This document shows, in pieces, positions 1-9,600 of a stretch of 22,003 bases of DNA. The DNA is from Trichomonas tenax. Taxonomy: Eukaryota > Parabasalia > Trichomonadida > Trichomonadidae. Position numbers and translations under genes: made by a program. Numbering within the stretch: the first letter of the stretch is position 1; each line of letters begins with the position of its first letter. Under the pieces are notes generated by a model. That model saw nothing but the letters and a program-made list of their open reading frames with translations. It ran no database searches and was not told where the DNA came from. The stretch covers positions 1 to 22,003 of the forward strand of contig JALKBU010000877.1 of the NCBI GenBank assembly GCA_023091735.1. The letters run 5' to 3'.

Positions 1-232
1 GGATGCATCTCTGCTAGATCACCAGGTCATCCTTCACAATGAGGTCACAACTACTCATAATGAAGTCTTCTTTGGTTTCCAACATTGAGTTCAATCCATT
101 TCAACCTATTGATACTTTTCCATTTTTTCCCGCGCAAACATGTCACTTTCCTTTATTTTGACATCCTGACTTTACATGTCAAAAAGTTGCATGTCAGAAA
201 AGCACGTTGTTCTATTTTGTCCCAGTCCCATT
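1..232 (+). repeat. Left copy of an inverted dispersed repeat
   Basis: This segment, reverse-complemented, matches 21751-21953. The first 120 bases match with about six substitutions, all but one transitions. The left copy has about 31 extra bases at 121-151, including a TTTCCCGCGC stretch, and similarity ends sharply at 232. It contains the 14-mer TTTACATGTCAAAA at 171-184. The match starts at base 1, so the repeat probably continues outside the window. It could be the end of a transposable element family or an assembly-breaking dispersed repeat. No coding potential is visible. Confidence 0.9.
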
Positions 233-1193
233 TACATATCAAAGAAGTGTTTTAACTCTCAAATCTGGTTTTTAGCGACCAAAATTGGCGAGATTATCAT
301 TATCATTATGTAAATGTTATAATAAACCATATTTTAAAAAGTGTATAAGGTTAAAAGTCACGTTTTTTCACAATTTATTTGACACTGTTTACATTAATAA
401 AATAGTATATATGATACTAATTATTTTTCATCGTTTTTATTTTTGAACGCTTTATTTCTATTAATCAATAATTTCAGCAAATTCATTGGGAGGCTCTGAA
501 TATAAGTTGGTGTATCACATTAAAAACATGTAATATGTGCATGCATCTATTTATATTGTCGTCTCAGCAATGATTTCGTGTATTTATAAATTAAGATACT
601 GAACAATTATTCAATTAGGAGCTTGTATTTGTAATATGTTACTATGTGTTGGCATGTGATATATTTATAATAAATATTGCTATTTACTCAATAATAAGCT
701 GATATCAAATTGTTAATGAAAAATATGAAACGATATTATATATATTTAACACTACAGCTATGTATGGCATCACACAAGAGAGATATCTGCCTATACATGT
801 TTGATCTGGTTCTAACCTCCATAGTTGATACACTTCTCATATCAAAAATAAATAAAAAACGTTAAAAAATGAAATAAACATTTGCTTAGAGGTAGTTCAA
901 TGCAGTGAAAAGAGTGTGCTCTGTTTGCATATAGTTCAAAATTGATATATTTTCTTGATATTGTTTTGAATGGATTGAGCAATATTGAACAATGTGCCTG
1001 CATTGAGAAGCATATAGAGGGTTATATTATGCATTACATTGAATACATTGTATAACATTTAGTGTATGATAATGTGTCACGAAAAGTGATAGAGTTACAT
1101 GTCAGATTTGACATTATTTTGACATGTAAATTATGCTATTATTAATTAGGTGTTAGTATTGAATTTTAATATAAATGAAAACATTTGCTATGA
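233..1193. other. Non-coding AT-rich spacer
   Basis: No open frame of useful length is present on either strand and no tRNA or rRNA-like sequence is visible. The only structure noted is the small inverted repeat at 1095-1129, listed separately. Confidence 0.7.
1095..1129. repeat. Short inverted repeat TTACATGTCA / TGACATGTAA
   Basis: Ten-base perfect arms at 1095-1104 and 1120-1129 surround a 15-base spacer. The right arm lies in an exact copy (reverse strand, 1117-1130) of the 14-mer TTTACATGTCAAAA, which also occurs in both edge repeats and at 20134-20147. This may be a remnant of the edge repeat family or a binding site; nothing distinguishes the two. Confidence 0.6.
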
Positions 1194-1290
1194 TTGACTC
1201 TGGAAGGCTCGACTATGGATTGGCTTGGGCCTTATCATAGTGCTTCGTTGGATTAGCAAGCTAGTCCATAGTCGAGCCTTTCAGAGTCGA
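1194..1290 (+). repeat. Long hairpin 1 of a tandem pair (34-bp stem)
   Basis: Bases 1194-1227 pair with 1257-1290 across a 29-base loop. As plus-strand RNA there is no mismatch: 30 Watson-Crick pairs and four G-U pairs (1195/1289, 1203/1281, 1220/1264, 1222/1262). The loop and upper 3' stem contain the block at 1237-1261, which recurs with two changes at 1347-1371 in hairpin 2. The outer stem is also shared, but five pairs in the middle (1209/1275, 1210/1274, 1211/1273, 1213/1271, 1214/1270) differ on both arms in hairpin 2. It could be a structured or small-RNA-generating transcript, or a DNA foldback element. No transcription signal was identified. Confidence 0.85.
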
Positions 1291-1313
1291 ACGTCGAAAT
1301 TTCCCTACTAGAA

Positions 1314-1398
1314 GGCTCTGAAAAGCAAAATCATGGGCCGTCTTAGATAGTGCCTCGTTGGGTTAGCAAGCCAGTCCATGATTTTGCCCTTCAGAGTC
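1314..1398 (+). repeat. Long hairpin 2 of a tandem pair (31-position stem)
   Basis: Bases 1314-1344 pair with 1368-1398 around a 23-base loop. There are four mismatches (1323/1389, 1324/1388, 1339/1373, 1341/1371) and two G-U pairs (1315/1397, 1337/1375). The loop block is offset 110 bases from that of hairpin 1 and nearly identical to it (ATAGTGCYTCGTTGG core followed by RTTAGCAAGC). The middle stem reads GCAAAATCATGG here against GCTCGACTATGG in hairpin 1, and the opposite arms have changed to match. The left arm is about eight bases shorter than in hairpin 1. Confidence 0.85.
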
Positions 1399-1413
1399 GA
1401 AATTCGAAAATCG

Positions 1414-1455
1414 TCGAAATATTCCGACTAAAAGGCTATGAAAAGCAAAAATATA
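1414..1455 (+). repeat. Truncated third unit of the hairpin tandem
   Basis: The linker and left arm of the unit recur here: CGACTAAAAGGCTATGAAAA at 1425-1444 resembles 1307-1324, and the following GCAAAAATATAG resembles GCAAAATCATGG of hairpin 2. No loop block and no right arm follow, so it cannot form the hairpin. It shows that the array arose by tandem duplication and that at least one unit has decayed or been cut short. Confidence 0.65.
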
Positions 1456-1784
1456 GAGAGCTGACGCTATATGACACAATTTATATTCATTATATCTATA
1501 ATTCAATTTTTATTTAAATCACGTAATTCTCTTCTAAACTTCAATATTGAACAAAAATGATTTTTTGTATTGTAATGGAAAATAGACATAAGAGCTTCTC
1601 AAACTAATCCTGAGACATAAAAGCGAATTTGAATGAAATCTGCAAACTTCATTTTAGTTCTCAAAAAATAAAATTATTCCGATATTCGATGCTTTAACCA
1701 TCGAAGTTTTTCTGATATATGAAGAGAAAGGAAGAGAATTCCAAAGAGAATTAAAAATGCACGTGGGCAATTAAATTTTTATAC

Positions 1785-1817
1785 CAAAGTCGGTGAAACT
1801 CGTTTTTTAACTCACTG
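1785..1817 (+). repeat. Left arm of a 33-base inverted repeat
   Basis: Reverse-complemented, this arm matches 2179-2211 at 32 of 33 positions; the only difference is A versus G within GTTTC(A/G)CCGAC. The arms enclose 361 bases. Together they span 427 bases, a size compatible with a miniature inverted-repeat element, but no target duplication is evident. Confidence 0.85.
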
Positions 1818-2178
1818 TATGTTATTCTCAAATTTAGCCGCGCAAAAAAGAATCATCATTATTTTTGGGAGAATAACACACAGAGCTTATGTGTGAACAC
1901 GTGGAATACTTTTTTCCAAAAAAAGCTAAAAAAGTATATTTGTGATTAGATTTACTTATTTATCATCGACAACAGCATATTTTACGTTATAAAAATGCTA
2001 TACAATGGGAATATAATATATTATAATGAGTAAAGCACATCATGGCAAATCAATGTTTTTGATGCAAGATATATCTAATATTTTAATTAAATATAGACTT
2101 TGTTAGCCAATTCTTTAATATATCATGCACAACAGGATTTTGTACATTGGGGTTCAATAACTTAGCAAAAAGTTAATC

Positions 2179-2211
2179 CAGTGAGTTAAAAAACGAGTTT
2201 CGCCGACTTTG
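2179..2211 (-). repeat. Right arm of the 33-base inverted repeat
   Basis: Partner of 1785-1817 with one mismatch. Similarity outside the arm is weak, so the arm boundary is real on the outer side. The enclosed 361 bases have no open frame. Confidence 0.85.
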
Positions 2212-2901
2212 CGTATCAATTTTAGACAAGCCAAATGCACGTTTATCGAAAGCTTTGAATTATATAACTAAAAATAAAATGGGTGAAACAAAGCTTTCTA
2301 AACACTTTCCAAAATCATTCAAATCTTAATTATCAACATCAAAAGAGAACGTTTTTGTGTTGTCCAAAGGAAAAAAATTTTAGATTATTTTTTTGTGCGG
2401 TATTGAATACTCTGAAACTTTTCAATAATTTACAATTACTAGGATGAAAATGATTTTATAGACATATATTTACGTTAAATTTTCAGTATAAATTGATTTT
2501 TGTCATTTTGATAATTCGAACTTTTTGGAGTAAAATTTGTTAGTTATTGACATAGTAAATGCCGAAAACGCAACAAAAATAATATTTTCAATACTTTATT
2601 TTTTGAATGATCTACATATTCTCTGAAAAATTTCAAAATTAATAAATTAGATTAACAATTAAGTATATTTTAGGAAAACTTTAATTTTATAAATTTTTAC
2701 ATTAAAAAAATTTTGAATGAATCATCTAACGTATCCAAATATTTAAGCAATATGATATCCACGATATATAACATATGATTTTCGAATTAAAATTGATTTC
2801 CATGCTTTTACTTTTTCAATGCATTACAAAATTACACTAATATCCAAACATTTAAGCATTTTGATTGTCGTTATAAATAATATCGAAATGCATTAAAGAA
2901 A

Positions 2902-3911
2902 TTGATTTTTGACAGTTTCCAAATTTTATTCAAAAAATTGAGAATCAAACACAATTCATTTTTTCTAAATAACTTCAAACAGACATATTGCAACATCAAC
3001 GGCTTCAAAGTCAGAGTGCCTGAGCGTGCCGGGAAGTCCCTGATCAAGAGAATCATCGGAAGAGGCGGATTCGCTGTTGTCGCTTTAGCGAAAGAAATCT
3101 TGTCCAACAAAGAGGTTGCAATTAAGATCATCAGCAGAGAATATATCGCAAAGAACAACATGATGTTATATTTCGAGAATGAACTAAGATTGAGTTCAAG
3201 ATTCGATCATCCAAACATTGTCAAGGTTTACGAAATCATTTATGAGGAATACATCATAATGATCGTCATAGAGTACCTTGGGAATAGTGAACTCCAAAGG
3301 GTTCCATTTCACATTCGATAACTTAATGAAGATCACAAAGGGAATATTAGAGGGCTTAAACTATCTCCACAAGCGTGGTATCTGTCACATAGACATCAAG
3401 TCAGAAAACATACTCTTTGACGATGATTTGAACCCCAAAAATCATATATTTCGGTATATCAAAGGAAAAAGCGGATTCATCGGAGACGATCTGCGGCACT
3501 CCTTATTTCATGGCCACAGAGATCATTAGAGGGGATAGCTACGACGTAAGACTCGCTGACATTTGGTCGTTGGGTGTCACATTGCATGTTATAGCTTCAA
3601 AGACATTCCCGTGGTTCGAACAGAAAAGTGAAGCTTGCTTCCTCAAGATCCTCAAGAATAACAGATTTGAGCTCATCACAAGACCAAGCGGCATCGTCAG
3701 CGATATCATCAGGAAGTGCTTAGTCTATGAGCCAAAGGATAGAGCCACATCTGAAGAATTACTTGATTTCATATCAGAGAACTATAAACAGCAAAAGTTC
3801 ATCTCAAAGATTGAGTTCAAGAGCAATAACAACAGAGAGTTCTTACTCCCAAAGCTCGCGAGACTTACTACTCCAGTTATGAAGGGAAATCCGGTCCAGA
3901 ATCACAAATAG
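2902..3911 (+). pseudogene. Decayed CAMK-like Ser/Thr protein kinase
   Basis: Three consecutive frames together spell one kinase domain. Segment 1 (to about 3300) has the Gly loop GRGGFAVV, the VAIK lysine and the helix C glutamate in ENEL. Segment 2 (about 3300-3435) has LNYLHKRGICHIDIKSENILF, with the catalytic Asp, Lys and Asn kept but HRD changed to HID. Segment 3 (to the TAG at 3909-3911) has YFG in place of DFG, then GTPYFMATE, ADIWSLGV and the DRAT region. Each junction needs one surplus base removed, at a GGG run near 3300 and an AAAAA run near 3440. No in-frame ATG precedes the Gly loop; 2902 is TTG, and the frame is closed by a TAA at 2878. C- and G-ending codons (ATC, AAG, TTC) are commoner than in neighbouring genes. 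The homopolymer shifts alone could be sequencing errors, but the lost start and the DFG Asp-to-Tyr change favour a true pseudogene. Confidence 0.85.
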
Positions 3912-4494
3912 ATTCGTATTAATATAAGAAATGTTTTACCAAAGCAATTGTAATTAAATAACCATGTATATTTTTTTAAACAAAGCATTTTTATATGCTT
4001 TTCTATCAATTCATAAAACTGCTTCTTCAATTTAAGCATTTTTAGAAGAAATATTGGAAATATTTCACTTTTTTATCGAAATAGAACAATTATTACATTT
4101 TAGTTTTATTACATATTTCAATTGAAAATGGTTTCGAAATGTCTCAGCTTTCAACTCTGTTTATTAGATCCATATATTTGCGATTTATGTAATATTCAAC
4201 AATAATCCGAAAAGATTGCTTCTCATATACAATTTCCAATCTAATTTTCATCCTTTTGGTTTGAATATAGAATATTATATCCAATTGATATAATATGGAA
4301 TTGAGCCTTCATATCTATAAAAGTATATTAAGCATATGAAATTTAATTGATTTAAAAGAAGAAAAATGATATGTTGCAAAAATATATTCTTGAGTTTTAT
4401 AATTTCGTTTTCAAGCCTTAATCATTAAGAGAATCAATAATATGGAAGAAAAATTAAATATTTACAATATAATAAATATATACAAACAGTTTTA
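3912..4494. other. Convergent intergenic spacer
   Basis: This lies between the 3' ends of the broken kinase and the minus-strand membrane protein gene. It is AT-rich with no gene. A small hairpin (AAAGCAT 3982-3988 with ATGCTTT 3995-4001) occurs about 70 bases after the kinase stop; its meaning is unclear. Confidence 0.65.
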
Positions 4495-5940
4495 TTATTT
4501 GTTGTACAAATAATAATATGGATAAGTGTAATTCGGGTTCGGACGTCGTGAAAGCTGCAAAATATCAGCATAGCTCCACACAGGAAGTCTGTCTTCGCTT
4601 TCTGTCGTGTAATTCGCGATTGTCCAACTAACGCGTGACTTTGAGGTCGGAGGAGGTATACTGGAGCACTGCGCTATCGATAATAAGCGCTCGTAAAGTG
4701 TGTTTTCTGTTGCAAAGAAAGTTTTGTACAAAAATGTTGGATTAACGATTTTGAAGTCCCTTCTGTAGACCAAATTCAATGCCTGTGAAATCGATGAGTT
4801 TCTGAGGCATGCTTCACAGTCAGACACAAAAGTTTGCTGTTTTTGATAGAAATTCAACAAAGGAGTGATAAATATCAGCAAGCAATAGAATATAATGAAA
4901 GAAACAAAAATGGAAACAGATGTTGCATCATTTGTTCCGATTCTCAAATCCAAAAGTATCGAATTGCTAATTATCGAATAAATCGATGAGAAAAGAAGAA
5001 CATATATGAAAGAAATGAAATACTGATTCGAAGAATTCTTATTCTTCAACTCAGAATCAATCAAAATCCCGATTAAATTTATATCTTTGAAAGATGCGAG
5101 AAAAAAGAGACTTTGAGTGATTGTTGGCATCTGCTTGAAAGAGCCTTTGATTTCATACCCACAATGTGAGTACTTTTGTTCTGTTTTAATATAAAATGGT
5201 GAATTATTTGTTAATTGTTGTGAAATTCCGAGATAATGGGTTCCACCATCCAAAAAATCAGCTCTTATGTAGTATCCAAGGGCTTTCTGTATCTGGATTC
5301 CGAAAAATCCATAAATAATATAAATTATCAACAAAAATATGAAAACATGATGCGAAGAGTTATCATTTCTCGAGTTATTTAAGACAACAAGGTCATTGCT
5401 TTCCTCCTCATACATAATTTGGCCGGAATTAGATCCAGATTGAATAGTTATATAAGGAATTGGAGAAAGAAAAGATAAATTCGCGTGGACAAGCGAAAAC
5501 TTCACCAGAGCGCAAACTAAGACGAAAATCAGTGTGAAATTGATGATTTCTGCATTAATGAAAAACGAAATTGACATTCTTGTGAATTTAAATCTATTTT
5601 CAACATAGAACGTGTCCCAAAGGTTCTTCGGGAAATAAATAAAGATTCCAAATATGAGTAATGACGCGAAAGTGAATTTAAAGTTATTTTTTGTGCGATT
5701 CCACAAACGCTTTATGTTATGGAAGTAAATGAGCATCGTAATGTAGTTAAAGTTAGTAAAGATTATCTGTGAAACCAGTTTCAAGTGGAAATAATGCTCA
5801 GAAATTAATTCAGTTTTCATTTCTTCGGGACTGAGAAGTCTTTCTTCGGTCATTATATACTCATAGAAGAGGACAACGTTGGAGACAATCGATGATATGT
5901 AAATGACGAAGTTTATATGCGAAGAAGAGACAAAAATCAT
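4495..5940 (-). CDS. Unrecognised multi-pass membrane protein
   Basis: The protein has 481 residues, starts at an ATG (complement of 5938-5940) and ends in TAA followed by TAAAA. I do not recognise the family. By eye there are seven hydrophobic segments: about residues 9-30, 55-73, 87-104, 127-148, 198-217, 303-328 and 340-363. A polar loop of about 50 residues lies between segments 4 and 5. A larger one of about 85 residues (218-302) lies between 5 and 6 and contains a Cys-Gly-Tyr and N-linked glycosylation-like sites. A soluble tail of about 118 residues follows, ending in a Tyr-rich stretch (YTYPYYYLYNK). Seven segments invite comparison with receptor-like proteins, but no GPCR, transporter or channel motif was seen. 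It stands alone, with its 3' end facing the broken kinase and a 700-base spacer separating it from the BEACH gene. A trichomonad-specific membrane protein is the safest description. Confidence 0.8.
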   Translation of the reverse strand: MIFVSSSHINFVIYISSIVSNVVLFYEYIMTEERLLSPEEMKTELISEHYFHLKLVSQIIFTNFNYITMLIYFHNIKRLWNRTKNNFKFTFASLLIFGIFIYFPKNLWDTFYVENRFKFTRMSISFFINAEIINFTLIFVLVCALVKFSLVHANLSFLSPIPYITIQSGSNSGQIMYEEESNDLVVLNNSRNDNSSHHVFIFLLIIYIIYGFFGIQIQKALGYYIRADFLDGGTHYLGISQQLTNNSPFYIKTEQKYSHCGYEIKGSFKQMPTITQSLFFLASFKDINLIGILIDSELKNKNSSNQYFISFIYVLLFSSIYSIISNSILLDLRIGTNDATSVSIFVSFIIFYCLLIFITPLLNFYQKQQTFVSDCEACLRNSSISQALNLVYRRDFKIVNPTFLYKTFFATENTLYERLLSIAQCSSIPPPTSKSRVSWTIANYTTESEDRLPVWSYADILQLSRRPNPNYTYPYYYLYNK

Positions 5941-6641
5941 TCATAAATTTTCTGAAAACTGACAGTCTCCTTTAACACCATTTTTGGACTCTGCTGAGGC
6001 CAAAACAGAGATATTTTCATTCGAAAATTCACAGTTATCTGCAAATTGAAGAGATATCTGTCACAGTATAAAAATAACAATGTAAACATATTTTCCATCA
6101 TATGATATATTTATATTCTGAGTTTGGAGCGATTAAACTGTGAAATTAATTTTAAAATCGATTTATTGTTTTTTTTATGAAAATTTTGGTGCAAAATGAT
6201 TAAGAAACTCTAAGTGTCTACAGATTTCATTGTAATTTCGGATTTCAATTTTATTGTCGAGTAACAAAAAGTGAATTTTTAGAAAGATCTAAAATGATTT
6301 ATTAAATTATTAATCTAAAAATATATATTATACACTAATTACTATATAATTATATAGTTATGTTAAAATATTTTTAGAATTCAAGAAGAAAAAATTAAAA
6401 ACATTTCATGATACAATGATTAATGGTATAAATAGATTTTTATTGTAGCAATTGGCCAACCTCAGGCATGTATACATTTTGATGATGGTCTGTATTTTCA
6501 ATAATGCAAATCATTTTTGTTGCAGTAATGAATAATTGAAATATCTTCATTTACATTTATTTATCATATTATCACTGTTTCAATGCAAATATTCATGAAA
6601 TAAAAATAGTTAATTTACAAAAAACCAATAATAAACAAAAT
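5941..6641. other. Intergenic spacer between membrane protein and BEACH genes
   Basis: It holds the upstream region of the membrane protein gene and the downstream region of the BEACH gene, both on the minus strand. No gene is visible. An 18-base perfect AT-only palindrome lies at 6341-6358 (ACTATATAATTATATAGT); given the base composition this has little weight. No TCA(C/T)(T/A) initiator was found close to the ATG of the membrane protein gene. Confidence 0.65.
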
Positions 6642-9600
6642 TTAGTTATATGGCAAAATGTACAAATTTCCATTTTCTGTAACAATAACAACAACATTCT
6701 CCGCTTTAATGTAGTGAATGCTGACGATCTTGGAATCGAATTTTCCAATCTCTTTGAGTGGATCATTTGATAAACACTCTCCGTAAAGAACTCTTCCGTC
6801 AGTAGAACCAATGAAGAAAGTGTCAATTCCTGTTCTTGATGGAGCGAAAGCACAAATTGCGCTTGATTCAAAATCGAGTTGTTTCTCTCTCGCTAAGTCT
6901 CCATTGACTGTGTAAACGCGAATGAAATTTTTGAAAACGCCATCAATAACGTGAGTGTAAACACAGACAACAACGCCCAACGATGGACCAATTGCAAGTG
7001 ACGTAACAGTGCTGTCTTTTGGCAATTCAACAACTTTGGTTAATTCAGCACGATTGAGAGATAAGAAATGAACCGAAGAATCTCTTGAAGCAGCAACAGC
7101 TAAATCGAAAGATGCAGAAACGCAAACTTTTGATATCGTATCGCGATAAGTTCTCACCAATGATCCTTTGGAGTTTCTTATGATGAGAAGTGCAGCATCA
7201 GTTCCTGCGAGAACGACCCATTCATCATCTACGTCTGCAGAAGAAACATCTGTGTGAACTGTTCCAATAGCTGTTTCTTTTCCAGTGATCTCTGAGAATT
7301 TTGTGACTTTTTCTTCATCAGGAATGAAGAACAACGTTTCTCCTTTGTTCCTTGCAACAATATTCTTCTGTGGCGCTTCTTGGGACTTTGGAGCTGCTTC
7401 ATAAGGATTCTCTGAATAATCTCCATGCATTAAAATCGAAATATCAATATCAAAGACGACATTATTGTTCTCTGTGTAAAGTTTGAATTTAAACGCATCA
7501 TTTGTGATGTTAATGAAAGCATCTGAAACTTTAATGATATGAGTGGCAATAAACATTGGTTTCGAGAATCTATATTTGTTAGATAAAAGACGCTTTGGAT
7601 GTGGTTCTTTGAATAACTGTGGTGGAATTTGTCCGACTTGATTTAATTGTGTTTCGATATCGAGTCTTCTTGCTTCGTCAGAACTGTTCTCAGGATTATT
7701 CCAAATGTCATCGTAGAGCTCTGATTTGAAGATGTTCTTCGCTTGTTCTGCTCCTTTTCCTCTCTGATTAACGCCAAAAATCAAATCAATCCATTCATTG
7801 AGATGAGCAGAAACAAAATCGCTTTCTAAAGCTTTTCTGTTCATGAAAATGAACTCAATAACATCGTGGGCCCAATTTGGAAGAATAACATCATTGACAC
7901 CACCTCCCAAATCGAATCCATTCTTGTTCAGCAAGAAATCAATATCGAAAAAGAATTCAGGAATGAGTTCTCTAAAGTCTCCCATTTGTTTGTTGCAGAG
8001 CCTGAAAGCATCTTTAACAGAGAAGAAAAGTCTCGCTGAAGCATCAAACTTTCCACTCTGCATCTTGATGTGACGCGTTGTAAATGGCTCAATTCTCAGA
8101 AGCCAAAGATAGACACTCAAAGGATTGCTGTAACCGGCGCTGTATAAATGAGGCGACATTCCAAAGTCAATCAATTCGACCATCTTTTGTTCGCATTCTC
8201 GCAATCTGTTTAAATTGAAGCAACCAACAGGAAGAGAAAGATCTCTGTAAACCGATGGACTCGATAAATCAAGCTTTTGAGCATCGAACTCTTTGATAAT
8301 CCATGGAAAAACAGGATACATTGAAGCGCTGTTGAATGTTCTTCCGCTGAGTTGATTCAAGATTATCAAATAATCGAAATTCGAGATTTCTCCGTTGACC
8401 CATTGTTTTGTGAATGTTTGCGATGCGAAGAACTGCATAAACGGCAATGTTTGGATCAATTTATTTGGCGCTGGTTGGATTTTGAGAGTCTTCAAAATCT
8501 GCAAATACAAAGTTTTCGAAGACTGTTGGAAACGAATCAAATAATTCTTGCAAGTTTGTGTGAATATCTCGAATCCAGAGTATGATCTGTGCTTGAATGA
8601 TCGTAACAAGAAATTCTTGATATCACGTTTATCAATGATGATTCTCTTTTCGTTTGTTGTGCTGTGTTTGATGTATTTCGTGATGATGATTTGCTTCGTG
8701 TTCACTGCGAGTTGTGCTTTCATCTTGCATTTGATTGTGATGAGTTCGCAATGGATAATTATTGTATTCTTGAAAGAATCTCCGTCATCAGCTGAAGCAT
8801 CAGAACTTGGACGATCTTTCATCTTCATTGGAGGTAAGAAAATAACACTCATCTTTCTTGTCATTTCCATCTTGTTTTCTTCTTCCTGCTCTTTATTGAG
8901 CTTCTCCTGAGCAATGTCGATGTTTCCTGTGTCTCTGAGATATGAAGCCATCTTGTGATCATCGAAATTATAGTTTCTGCGCATTTTAATTGGAACGAAA
9001 TTGTTGCAAACAGTTCTGTCTCTTTTATATTTAACTAAATTCCTTGATTCAGCAGGAAGACTTGAATTCCACGGAGCTCTTTCTTGTGTCATTGATCTCC
9101 ACATTGAGACCCATGATTCTTCTGATTTCTGTAGTCTTTCCTTCCTTCTGTCATCCAAAATAATGTTCAATTCAACCGTTGGAAATTTGACATTAGTCAT
9201 AAATGATTTGCTTTCGTCAATTGCTTGTGCGATTGATTCTATAATTGTGAAAGCGGATTTCTCGAAGAAAGTGTTTTCTCTTGTTATATTTTCAACGAAA
9301 TCAAATGCGTTTTGTTGGATTTGACTTTGTTCAAGTTTCAATGATGGAATTACTTCGGGAACTTGTTTCTGAATTCTGCAAAATCTTGAAATAATGAAAG
9401 ATAGTCCATTGACATCATATAAATCGTTGTGGGCCTCAAAGAAGTTTTCAACTGCTTTGTCATCGATGTGAACGAGATATCCGAGAAGCAGGAAAAGATA
9501 TTTTTGATTTTGAGTCTTTTTGATGAAATCAAAGTTTTTTGTGAAAACAGAAATAGCGCCAATAGAAAGAAGAGAATCAACCCATTCATTTGTTTCATCG

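Larger units (their letters stand above)
1456..2880. other. Non-coding AT-rich spacer
   Basis: No supportable gene. Apart from the inverted repeat pair at 1785-1817 and 2179-2211, it contains an imperfect direct repeat beginning TATCAT..ACAACAG at 1961 and 2121, inside the spacer of that pair. No promoter for the downstream broken kinase was recognised. Confidence 0.7.

Noticed and set aside
1237..1261. Integron attC-like GTTGGAT/GTTGGGT or tRNA D-arm-like sequence in the hairpin loops
   Set aside because: The core heptamer lies in the loop, not in a stem as attC requires, the genome is eukaryotic, and no anticodon arm or T-loop sequence accompanies it.
2871..3161. Minus-strand frame of 96 residues over the kinase
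   Set aside because: It is the antisense shadow of the kinase N-lobe, which has clear motifs on the plus strand.
6341..6358. 18-base perfect palindrome as a possible regulatory site
   Set aside because: It is 16 of 18 A/T in a very AT-rich spacer, so it is weak evidence on its own.
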